Shown here in pieces: positions 53,975 to 64,000 of a stretch of DNA of 64,000 bases. Source of the DNA: Macrobrachium rosenbergii (Eukaryota > Arthropoda > Malacostraca > Decapoda > Palaemonidae); assembly GCF_040412425.1 (NCBI RefSeq), contig NC_089768.1, positions 4,563,501 to 4,627,500 on the forward strand, written 5' to 3'. The position numbers and the translations under genes are program-made. The stretch's first letter is position 1; the number at the start of each line of letters is the position of its first letter. The notes below the pieces were generated by a model. It was not told where the DNA came from, did not search any database, and saw only the letters and a list, made by a program, of their open reading frames with translations.

Positions 53975-54640
53975 ATGATTTATGGCATTGAGGCTGCCAA
54001 GCCGAACGCTCAGGCACTTACAGCCACTGAGCAATGAAGCTAGTGAAAAGGAGGCTGGAATGGTTGGGCTGCCAGATAAAGAGATCCACAAAATAAAGGA
54101 AATGCAATACAATGCCTTCAAAGTGGAACTGGGAGAAAAGCCCGCAGTATCACCAATAAGTAATATTTACAGAGGTTAAAAGGCAACATTGAAGAAAGTG
54201 AGCGGGAATGGCGGTAGAGTAAAAGGCTAAAAAGTGGGTGCAGCTTGAGGCAGACTGGACGCTTTAAAAACCCATTGCAGTGCCCACAGTGCTCCACATG
54301 AGGTGCATTGACGGCACCACCAACCTCGTTGGGCGGGTCGGTAGAGTTGTGGGCTGAAACTCGCTAGGCCCGAGTTCGAGTCTCCGGCCGGCTAATGAAT
54401 AATTACAGGAATTTTTTCTGGTGATAGAAATTCATTTCTCGGTAATGTGGTTCGGATTCCACAATAAGCTGTAGGTCCCGTTGCGAAGTAACCAATTGCT
54501 TCTTAGCCACGTAAAATAAGTCTAATCTTTCGGGCCAGCCCTAGGAGAGCTGTTAATCAGCTCAGTGGTCTGGTAAAACTAAGGTATACTTAACTTAACC
54601 ACCAACCTACGGGGTCAAATTAATTTTGGTCACAGAGTGA
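53975..54640 (+). repeat. Dispersed decapod-type repeat, copy 2, split by a SINE
   Basis: A diverged second copy of the repeat at 3330-3690. Readable matches include gaggctgccaagccgaacgc, ttgaagaaagtgagcggg, ggtagagtaaaaggctaaaa, gggtgcagcttgagg, ggacgctttaaaaaccc and gaggtgcattgacggcacca. SINE copy 4 interrupts it at 54326/54598, after which acggggtcaaatt resumes. An open frame at 53982-54179 lies inside the repeat and is not thought to be a gene. Confidence 0.65.
54327..54597 (+). mobile_element. tRNA-derived SINE, copy 4, inserted in another repeat, 11-bp duplication
   Basis: The best-preserved head: gggtcggtagagttgtgggc (A-box region) and cgagttcgagtctccggccg (B box, about 54371-54390). 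The body and tail match the other copies, ending ggtatacttaactt. The direct repeat accaccaacct flanks it (54316-54326 and 54598-54608). Outside this, the host repeat is split: it reads tgacggc-accaccaacct before, and accaccaacct-acgggg after, matching the uninterrupted arrangement in the related copy near 3650. Confidence 0.92.
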
Positions 54641-54743
54641 GGAATGACTCCTAAGACAATCCCAGTACCCGATTGTCTAACAAATTTCGAGTGTATTACA
54701 GATATATCAAAAGATATATCAAACCACTATAATGCATACTGAC

Positions 54744-54871
<128 letters not shown>

Positions 54872-54973
54872 TACACGCCCTCAAAGGGTGTGTTATAATT
54901 TATCTTACCGACCTTGAAGAAAATGCAAAGAAATATTGGTAGCGCTGGCCGGCATCCACCCTTGCTGAGTGTC

Positions 54974-54976
<3 letters not shown>

Positions 54977-55022
<46 letters not shown>
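54977..55022 (+). repeat. (CT)n microsatellite
   Basis: About 22 CT units. Confidence 0.97.
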
Positions 55023-55024
<2 letters not shown>

Positions 55025-55733
55025 ACGCACTTATGAATCCTATGAAAATCTATTTCTAAACTGATGTGTATAAACCAAACCCCAGAATATCAAAGACAGA
55101 CATTTATTTTGCAAGCGTAACAAAAAACCAAGTAAATGAAAAATCATGCATGGTAAATCTCTAATCTCAATTACACTATATCCAAAGAATAAAATTGTTG
55201 CAAGATATTATAATAAGTAGGAACTAACTCCCGCTTCCAACAAAAAAACACCCAAAGTCCATTATATATGGTAGTCTGTGGTCTGTAAAAAACCCATAAT
55301 CACTTCGGCCTCAGTTCCATTCCCACAAGGGGCTATATGCCAGATTAAGGTTTCACCTCACTTGAGACATGGTTCCATTGAAACATTTCTGTACAAAAGA
55401 GAAGGAGCCATATCCATTAGAAATCACTGTTCCCACAATTTACAAACACACAGAACCACATGAGATAAATGTTAAATCATAATAAAAAACATAATTAAGT
55501 CTGCAAAGGAAGGCTCATAAAAGTTAGTCATTTTCCAAAGTCTCTACTCTCGGCAAACGGGATTACGGGAATTCCAATTCCCAGTGTGTCCAACACGTTC
55601 TTTGGCCACTGTTTCTCTCCATCCAACGAATCGCCTTTCACAAAAGCGCCTTGCACCAAGCGTCTTTCACAGTGTACACACGAGCATACGCTTCATTGGG
55701 CCCACCTAGAAATCTAGCCCAAACCCACCAAAC

Positions 55734-55751
55734 TTCTAGAAGCTTTTCGAA
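55734..55751 (+). promoter_or_regulatory. Heat-shock-element-like sequence
   Basis: ttctagaagcttttcgaa fits alternating TTC and GAA pentamers at 5-bp spacing: TTC-ta-GAA-gc-TTt-tc-GAA, with one mismatch in the third unit. Such arrays bind heat shock factor. No transcription unit is recognised nearby, so this may be chance. Confidence 0.25.
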
Positions 55752-55937
55752 CTAGAGCACTGATGAATGGAACTTTCCGCCCCTCCACGTGGCACTCATT
55801 TATTTAGTCCAAAGGTGACTTTACCCGAATTACTGACCCTCACAGGTTAATATACACTGAACGCTGAATTAACAAACACATAACCCCACTTGCGAGGTTT
55901 GTTAAACATTTCAAGAGACCGTGTGTCACGAACATGT

Positions 55938-55971
55938 ACACATACACACACACACAATATATATATATATA

Positions 55972-56035
<64 letters not shown>
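55938..56035 (+). repeat. (CA)n-(AT)n microsatellite
   Basis: A short CA run, a short AT run, ctg, then about 29 AT units. Confidence 0.97.
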
Positions 56036-56039
<4 letters not shown>

Positions 56040-58640
56040 CAGTATGCTTTCGCTAGCCACTGTTACCTCTATGGAACTAAAACAAAAATATTGTGTAGTG
56101 TGGTGGTATTTTCTGATATCTTAGACTAAACACTAGGAGCTGTTGAAGTGTGATTGGTTTGAATGCCATACCGGTGGTTTAATTACCTACATGATTAACA
56201 AGTCCGTCTTTCGAAGAGTGCTTTTCACGATAGGCTTACAAATGTATCCTTTAACAATCAATCAGTTTTGGCATTCAAAACGGTCCCAAATCAACAGTTA
56301 CTCGTTTTTAGTTTTATGGCAACAGATAAAACTTGCATATTCTACAGTATTTGTTAACTACCTGGCTGATTGACTAGTTCGTCAATCTACAAGTACTTTT
56401 TCACGATACGGTTAACGTTGTACCCTTTAAGTACCGGTTTGGTTTCCAAAACAAAAGGAAGTATGTATCAACATTCTGCTGGAAAGTTCATTATTTCTCA
56501 ATGCAATGCTATTTAAGATTCTGAGACAAATTTGGATTGCATTAAACTTTCATTTTGCGCAGTAAAGAGGAAAAAATGGTTCCGAAGAATAACTAGATTC
56601 CATTTATAGCAACTCAGAATCATTATTACATCACATTTGCAAGGGTCTCAAGGTGCCTGACCTTACACATGTCATTGTCGGTAGTTGACTTCAATATGTC
56701 TATCAGAGGTTGGCGTCTACTAATTGTGTGAGTCGGAACTCAGTGCTATTGCTTCCAGATTACAGTCTATAACCTGAGTACTTGTAATCTTTATTCTTCA
56801 GGAAAAATGGTTCAGATGGGGATACAAACTGGAAATTAGGTATGATCATACATAGTAAGTTACTTATCAAATCTGCATAAGTTGTCAATTGGAAATCCAT
56901 TTTTGAAGATTACAAAGCAAATCCAGTGGCAGGGCCCGAGTGTGGCGAAGACAAACTTGTCATGTCTGGGGACTTCACAGGCAGGTGACTACATTGAGAC
57001 CTCTAGGAACACTACAAAATTATGGTTGGACCCGTTTCTTTACTGAGGCACAAATAGGTTCATCTGCCATTGCTGTCATTTTGCCTTTAACAAGATAACT
57101 AAGACAAGGCTAACCCATCAAGCTACAGCATGCAGCTTGTATACACTGATAAACAAGGCATACCAGAAATGCTCTAATGAGTTTGAAAGGTCAGCTCTGA
57201 GATTCAAAGACTGGTGAGCAACAAAATATTAGAAGAATGCAGTCCCAATTTTGGAACCTTGTACCAAACACAAAGCTCATCATTAAGTTAATGTGCTTAT
57301 TCAGGGTAAGCAATATCAAACTCTACTTGACGCACTCTCAGAGCTGATTTACGTCTTTACGAACAATTTCAATATTAATGGCTGGTTTCCTGTCCACTTT
57401 CGATACATGCTGCGCCTTATGCAACAACATCCATAGCTTGCAGGGTAGGTCTACAAGAGGAAATTTGTCTAAAAAGGGAAATTTGTTGTCCACTAGTCTG
57501 GAAGAGAGTTCTCTGGTATTGGTGCTGAGCAAGTCCATGAACAAAAGTGATGGTGATAAAGTAGCAATTGCACTGACTCAGGACCCAGCAGGAACTGAAC
57601 TGAATCATCTTGTTGCAGTTGTCTTTTTAAATAAATAGATGCAGATATCTAACATAATTTCCCACATTACATGCAGTACTTAAGTATCTCTTTCGAACCA
57701 TAGCGTTCATAAAAGAACCATTCCACGTATTTCCAAAATTTAGGGCTCTTATCAAGAATATACTTCGTTTTAGATATTAGATTTAAAACTCAATAGGCAA
57801 CAGAAATGATGGACTGTTCCAGTAGTTCTAAATTGTTGACACTAATGAATATGACTCGGCTATCCAACTCTACCTAGTTCTGAATTATGTTAGAATTCTA
57901 TTGTGCCTGAACCCACAGCTGATATTGTGCTCTGATAGTTGAATACCGTGACCGAAATGATTTATGTCCAATTCTTGCAGCCAAGCCCATGTGATCTTCC
58001 AAACGAATCCTCAAACATCTATTTGATGATCAAATACAGGATAACGAGCAGTTATTGCATTTATATTTGTAAACAATGGACGCTCACAGTAAAGGGCCGA
58101 GTCGGTCTTTGTTACGCGAATAACATTTATTTTTTCGTTTTTATAAAGACCCAGCATTACATCAATTTCGGGATGAACAGTATTATACCCATAGAGACGT
58201 CTTCTTTTGAAATTCATCTCTCGCGTTTCGGAATAGGCCAATTACAAATATGCAACTTTATTTTATGGCCTCATCATTATAACTTGGGTATCTGAAAAAA
58301 GAAAACATATCTTAGAATAAACGTCTTAGAAATTTGTGAAGCCCACTAACGAGACTGATTTTATAAAACTTGTTGAAATCCCGTTTCTTTACGAAATGGT
58401 ATGTGGACATCAGTGAATGTAAACGTACTAGTGCCAATATTTAAAAATATAGAGATTTACATATAGTGCACGCTTATCAAGACCCATACAAAGAGGCTTA
58501 GGATAAAACTAGAGTAAAACAATTTTTTTTTTTTGTATTTCCTCAACATCAACAGATCTAAATGGAAAAACCTGTATTCATCTACGCTTTGATTCACATA
58601 CTCGAAAACTTTATTTCCGGGGAAAGCATCCCATAAACAT
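56036..58640. other. No recognisable gene
   Basis: Frames of 76, 86 and 118 codons (56143, 57378, 57939, all plus) and overlapping minus-strand frames have no known motif. No repeat from elsewhere in the window is present. Confidence 0.45.
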
Positions 58641-59208
58641 CACAAAATATCTTCAAGAAGTGTTGTATTTGTAACTATTCAAGCCACTTGCTTTAAAAAC
58701 ACCCTAAAAGATATTTCCAACAGTCGCTGATAGCAGATTACTTGATACTAAACCTTTTATATGACTTTTCATATTCAGAGTTTATGTTATATATTTTGAC
58801 TAACTGTATTTAAGATTCAGTGTTAGTTTTACTTATTTACAGAATGTCGTGATGGAAATTAATCATTAGAATCGAACTGTCTAGCGTAAGTGTACTGTAA
58901 GTGTGTGTGTGTGTGTGTGTGTGTGTATACACATACACACACACACACTTGCAGTACACTTACGCTAGACAGTTCGATTCTAATGATTAATTTCCATCAC
59001 GACATTCTGTGAATAAGTAAATCTAACACTGAATTTTACATACAGTTAGTCAAAATATATAACATAAACTCTGAATATGAAAAGTCAAATAAAAGGTTTA
59101 GTATTAAGTAATCTGCTATCAGCGAATGTTGGAAATAGCTTTAGGGTGTTTTTAAAGCAAGTGGCTTGAATAGTAACAAATACAACAACTATTGAAGATA
59201 TTTTGTGA
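58641..59208. repeat. Large palindrome, ~280-bp arms, CA/TG apex
   Basis: Left arm 58641-58927 and right arm 58930-59208 are inverted copies at roughly 95% identity by eye. Landmarks: cacaaaatatcttcaa, caagccacttgctttaaaaa, gctgatagcagattacttga, catattcagagtttatgtta, gtcgtgatggaaattaatca, cgaactgtctagcgtaagtg. The apex is (TG)n directly followed by its complement (CA)n with almost no spacer. Small differences (for example ggattcagtgttag versus ctaacactgaattt) show that the arms have diverged. Confidence 0.93.
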
Positions 59209-59227
59209 TATTTATATGTATACATAC

Positions 59228-59752
<525 letters not shown>

Positions 59753-59985
59753 ATATATATACAGTATATGTATATATATATACATGTATGTATGTATGAG
59801 CCAGTTGCTCATAAATACACATTTTTATAATACTCTTCGCTATGGTAATTCTGTCGCTTAGCAACTGCCACTATGAGGAATGATTTTATTACTAAACAAT
59901 TTATGCAAGTACCAGCTGGTACATGAATAAGAAATTTTCTTTCAGTGGTCCCTGTGCAACCCAGGAACGCCTAAGCGACCCCAGT

Positions 59986-60193
<208 letters not shown>

Positions 60194-60389
60194 TAGGTGT
60201 AACTCGATATTATGCAAGTGTTTCGGGAAGTGAAAGGAAAAAGTAAATTTGAGCAGAAAATGTTCTATATAGATATGTATTTTAATGCTTCGTTTGTCTG
60301 TGAGTTGAATTCTTAGAATACCCGTGTATCACTAGCACTGCTCCAGACAAGTAAGACTGTGTACGGGATGTCAGAATAGCTAGAGATAT

Positions 60390-60486
60390 GGGAGGAGGAG
60401 GAGGAGGAGGAGGAGAAGGAGGAGGAGGAGGAGGAGGAGGAGGAGGAGGAGGAGGAGGAGGAGGAGGAGGAGGAGGAGGAGGAGGA
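60390..60486 (+). repeat. (GGA)n purine tract
   Basis: About 32 GGA units with one GAA interruption near 60414, entirely purine on the plus strand. Such tracts can form triplex or G-quadruplex structures. Confidence 0.97.
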
Positions 60487-62034
60487 TGGAGTGATTAGGC
60501 TGATGTGAATAGAATCAAATGTATTCTTTAGATACTGAACAAAGAAAAAATGTCTGCATCTCTGAAACCCTCTCCCTTTCCATCAATGTAATTATTGGAC
60601 ACCGAAAAAAAAAAACAAAGAGATGCATGCTAACTGAATCTCCCCTCCATCAAAGGTAGGCTTATTCATTAGATAGACACCGATCCGAGAATTTAATTGT
60701 ATTATCAACAATTTCTCCCTCTCTATCAGAAGTATTCATCAGACACCAGTCATAGGCTTAAGCCTAGTCATGACTCCTGATTCAATAATTCTGTGACGAG
60801 GCGGCATGACAAAGTGCGCAACAATTCAACGATCACAAATAGATGTTGCCAAGCGACATTTACAGTAGTTACTTCATACGTAAAGCCATATGGTACTGCT
60901 GTAAGCTAATAATTAAAATTAGATTAATTGCAAGAAAAAAGAATCATAATTAAAAGATGAGCAATCCACTTACCTCACTCACTTTACACCCCCTCCCCCC
61001 CCAATATCCCAGGCTACTCCAACCTCCCATCATAATGATGAACGATTATTTTAAAATTCCTCTCATCGCCGAACGAAGCCTTAAAATGCATATTTTTACA
61101 GAACATTTTCTGCTCAGAATTACATTTTCCCCCATTTCCCAAAACATTTGTTTACATACCAGGGATACTATGAAAGAGAGTGATTTACGAAGAGTTCGTA
61201 TGTTCTTTGACGACACTTGGCGGTGATTAGAAAATCTTTCAAACGACATTTTTCAGTAATTAGAAGATGAGACTGTAATAGGGATCCTGGGAAAAAGCGA
61301 TCTTGAGACAAGTGTGCATGTCCTTCGAACAACATTTGGCATTTACTTAATGACAGTGATAAAAGAAACGCTTAGTTAATGGCATCGATCAGAGAAACGC
61401 TTAGAAATTACTGGCCTGCGAGAAGCTGTATCCTTCACACAACATTTGGCAGTGATTAGAGATACGCTTAGTTGACATCACCGAATCGGAGAAGCAGTGT
61501 TTGCCCTCTTGAGGGTAAACCAACCGCGATTCATCAGCAGATGGATCGAGGGCGATTAGGGATGTATATGGATGATGAACATACTGGTGTGAAGCAAGAA
61601 TATACAGTACATAAGGGCTGATGAAACTGTGTCGTCACTCAGAGTATGACATGTTTGTGATGTGCATCGAAGAGAGAAAGATTTGCAGAGAAAAAGGCAG
61701 TGCATGCAGCACGAGTGATACAAATAGACTTATAGTGTCGTTCTCTCTAAAAATTGGGAAAAACTAGACTCCAGTGCACACACATAACCAAGCACAACTT
61801 AGAATTTAGCAAAACCAAGACTCCGAAAGCAGCTTTCTTGGGTGCAAAAACATTTAGTGATAATATAGGACTGAAACTTCACTTTTTTTATTCAATTGTC
61901 CACCACACTTTCTAAGTGAACTCTTAGTTAGCAGCTTTAGTGTTCCTGCAGAAGTGAATTCTAAGTGAGACTTAGAAGAGAACCCACACGCTACTCGTCT
62001 ACCATGGAGTGTTAAGTTAACTCTTAGACTATAT

Positions 62035-62036
<2 letters not shown>
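60487..62036. other. No recognisable gene
   Basis: AT-rich. Around 61200-61480 a loose repetition is seen: ttagagaaacgctta-like and acaacatttggcagtgatta-like words recur three or four times, a weak degenerate tandem of about 60-100 bp. Confidence 0.4.

Positions 62037-62116
<80 letters not shown>
62037..62116 (+). repeat. (AT)n microsatellite
   Basis: About 37 AT units. Confidence 0.97.
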
Positions 62117-62117
<1 letters not shown>

Positions 62118-64000
62118 GTCATGGAACATAATCACCGAAAAGGGCACAGCAAAATGTCATTCAGCGCTTCGCCACTATATTCGAAATAGATTTATTTCTC
62201 TTATATTCTCTTCCACATGATCTCTAAACCTACGATGATAGAAGACGTGGTTCTAACAAACACCGGTGTGTGCCATGAGATTTTCTGCTGTGAAGAGCAT
62301 CACCAAAGTATATCTCAACAAACAGATATTTGAATCACATGGATGAAGTTGACGGTAAGCTTGAAAGGTCACCACGAAAATCACCATGATAGGAATCAAG
62401 ATGAATAATGAAATACCCCTTCAAATTAGGTGTTAAAATGAATTGAACACAGGTAGCACAACATCACCTCCTCTAAGTAAAGGAGGCGCTGACAAATGTA
62501 AAAATTCCCTTTCTCTCTTTTCCCACGAGCAAAAACTTTCAGTTCATAGCTAGAGAAGCCGATAGGAAAACTATATTCATTAACTAGGCCCAATGTTAAG
62601 ATACTCATAATTTTGGAACAGTATTAAATAAAAAAGGACCATGGCCAAAATTAATCGTCTGAAGAATTACTGTTACGTTTTGCTTCAGAGAATCAAAGGA
62701 GAGAGTAGCCTGCGTCTTATTACTGTATCCCTGTATCATGAAAGGAAAACTAGGTGGGTTCATTTCACGAATGTTCACTTTCAAATTATCTGCAATATAC
62801 AGTATAAAACTCTAAATATGTTCTTCCTAGAAAAGGGCTCAGCCCCACGAACTGCGGTGATGCTCTTCACTGGCATATATTTCATTCCCACTGAAATTCT
62901 ACAAGGACTGTGGCATACATATCACAGTTTAGGCTGTAGTTATCATGATAAAACCTCCAAAACCATAGCTTTCCTTATAAAGAAGAAGGAGTCAAAACCT
63001 TGTGTTATGTTGCCATTAGATAATTGTACTTATTCGTCATAGTACAAGAAAAACAAGCGCGGTCATGATGGTGGCATCTGTAGGTGGAAGGGAGGTGGAT
63101 GTTGAGAGGAGTGATTAAAAAACAATGGTCCCTAATAGCTAGCCATCTTTACCTTTCATGCTCTTATCAGGAAAAATCCTCAGTCATTTATGAAGGAAAA
63201 CTGTAATGGCTCACTTCTACTTTCAGGTTGTAAGGGCTGTTCTTGGAAAGCTCCTTTGTGAGGATTCGCCACAACTGATAGTTAATGAGCCACACTTTGG
63301 CAGAGTTTCTCCAACAGATACACCTGAGAAGCAGCTCATGCTACTGACCTCATAGTTTCTAGTAGAAAACAAAGTCGGTTTTAACATGAACAGGTTTATA
63401 TTATATAGCAACAATCCCCATAACAACATTCAATTAAAGACCACTGAAAATATAAGAAATTTATAGCAAATCGTACAATCATAGCGAGGTGTTGATAAGC
63501 ACGATTAATTTTCAGAATTTTGACACTATTTACTTTCATGGGTCTTTAAGACGAGAATTTAACTTCCCCTGTATTATTGCAAAAATAACGTCTTCAAGCC
63601 AGACCTTTTCGACACCAAAGATAAGCCTGCGCATAAATATCACCAATTCAGCATTTGTAACAATGAGTTCTTTTACTTAAAAGATAATTAGCACTTTTAG
63701 TAGCTGCCGGAAAATTAACAAATGAAAACATTCCACAGATCTTTCATAGACCTGTTTCACTTTACACTGAGTTTCACTATTCAGTAAATTACATCAGGAT
63801 GTTTTCTGAAAAATCCCTTGTATCTGATTTAAATCAATAACTGGATATCATATCTCTCCTACAAAGTTTACCTGATTTACCGTGTACGATGTTTCCACCA
63901 AGTGATTTTATAAATTTTGAATCAAATTAAGCTCATACCTCTGAATTGGTCTTCCATTTTCTTATTTTCTTTCATCCTAAATCAGATTATAACCTAATAA
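62117..64000. other. No recognisable gene or repeat
   Basis: Apart from the frame at 62641, AT-rich DNA without long repeats up to the end of the window. Confidence 0.45.
62641..63042 (+). other. Unrecognised open frame, 133 codons
   Basis: This is the longest frame in the window that is not made of microsatellite or a known transposon. It starts at an ATG and has mixed composition (MAKINRLKNYCYVLLQRIK at the start, a Cys/His-containing LGCSYHDKTSK near the end). No domain, signal peptide or membrane segment is convincing, and there is no matching repeat. It is most likely chance. Confidence 0.15.

Noticed and set aside
54327..54400. A tRNA gene
   Set aside because: A- and B-box words are present, but there is no full cloverleaf, and the same head starts a ~270-bp SINE at four places.
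62641..63042. A real host gene
   Set aside because: The frame has no domain, no splice pattern and no supporting context, and is of a length expected by chance somewhere in 64 kb.

Overview
The window looks like intergenic, repeat-dominated nuclear DNA of a decapod crustacean (a shrimp, prawn or crayfish-type genome; the species cannot be told from sequence alone). The grounds are the extreme density of long (AT)n, (CA/TG)n, (GA/CT)n and (AAT)n microsatellites, four copies of a tRNA-derived SINE, two dispersed repeats I associate with decapods, and fragments of Penelope-like, LINE, Tc1/mariner and Helitron elements. I recognise no intact host protein gene, no tRNA or rRNA gene and no CRISPR array. 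Most long reading frames are Tyr-Ile, Thr-His, Val-Cys, Asn or Ile runs translated from microsatellites.

Layout. 0-11.5 kb: unique-looking AT-rich DNA with GA/CT and AT microsatellites, one copy of a dispersed repeat (3.33-3.66 kb) and the C-terminal GIY-YIG part of a Penelope-like element on the minus strand (5.3-6.1 kb). 11.7-13.3 kb: a broken Tc1/mariner element and a SINE, separated by (AT)n. 13.3-14.4 kb: a nested set of inverted repeats with microsatellites inside. 14.57-16.62 kb: a non-autonomous Helitron whose interior is a ~32-bp minisatellite of about 35 units, itself interrupted by a second small Helitron. 19-20 kb: long AT/CA microsatellites. 21.08-25.09 kb: the most interesting object, a ~4.0 kb unit bounded by inverted terminal repeats. 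It carries on the minus strand a decayed gene for one large protein: an N-terminal part resembling widespread uncharacterised invertebrate transposon proteins, a FEN/PIN-like nuclease-type region, and a C-terminal CXC cysteine cluster. 25-32 kb: AT-rich DNA and microsatellites. 32.1-33.2 kb: a probable LINE tail and a hairpin made of two head-to-head fragments that look Penelope-derived. 34.75-35.13 kb: a possible solo LTR with a TATA-like box. 35.6-39.2 kb: a palindrome, then a Tc1/mariner element and a Helitron that both appear inserted in one (AT)n tract. 39.6-40.0 kb: a dispersed fold-back repeat. 43.2, 48.0 and 54.3 kb: three more SINE copies, two with clear target-site duplications. 49.5-49.95 kb: a LINE-derived repeat. 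58.6-59.8 kb: two large inverted-repeat structures. 60.4 kb: a (GGA)n purine tract.

No genes work together here as a pathway. The content is a history of transposition. Tc1/mariner (TA target) and Helitron (A/T target) copies sit in or against (AT)n tracts, a SINE has landed inside another repeat, and a Helitron has landed inside a minisatellite carried by another Helitron. Domain and family names below come from reading motifs by eye. No database search was possible, and alignments of repeat ends were made by eye.
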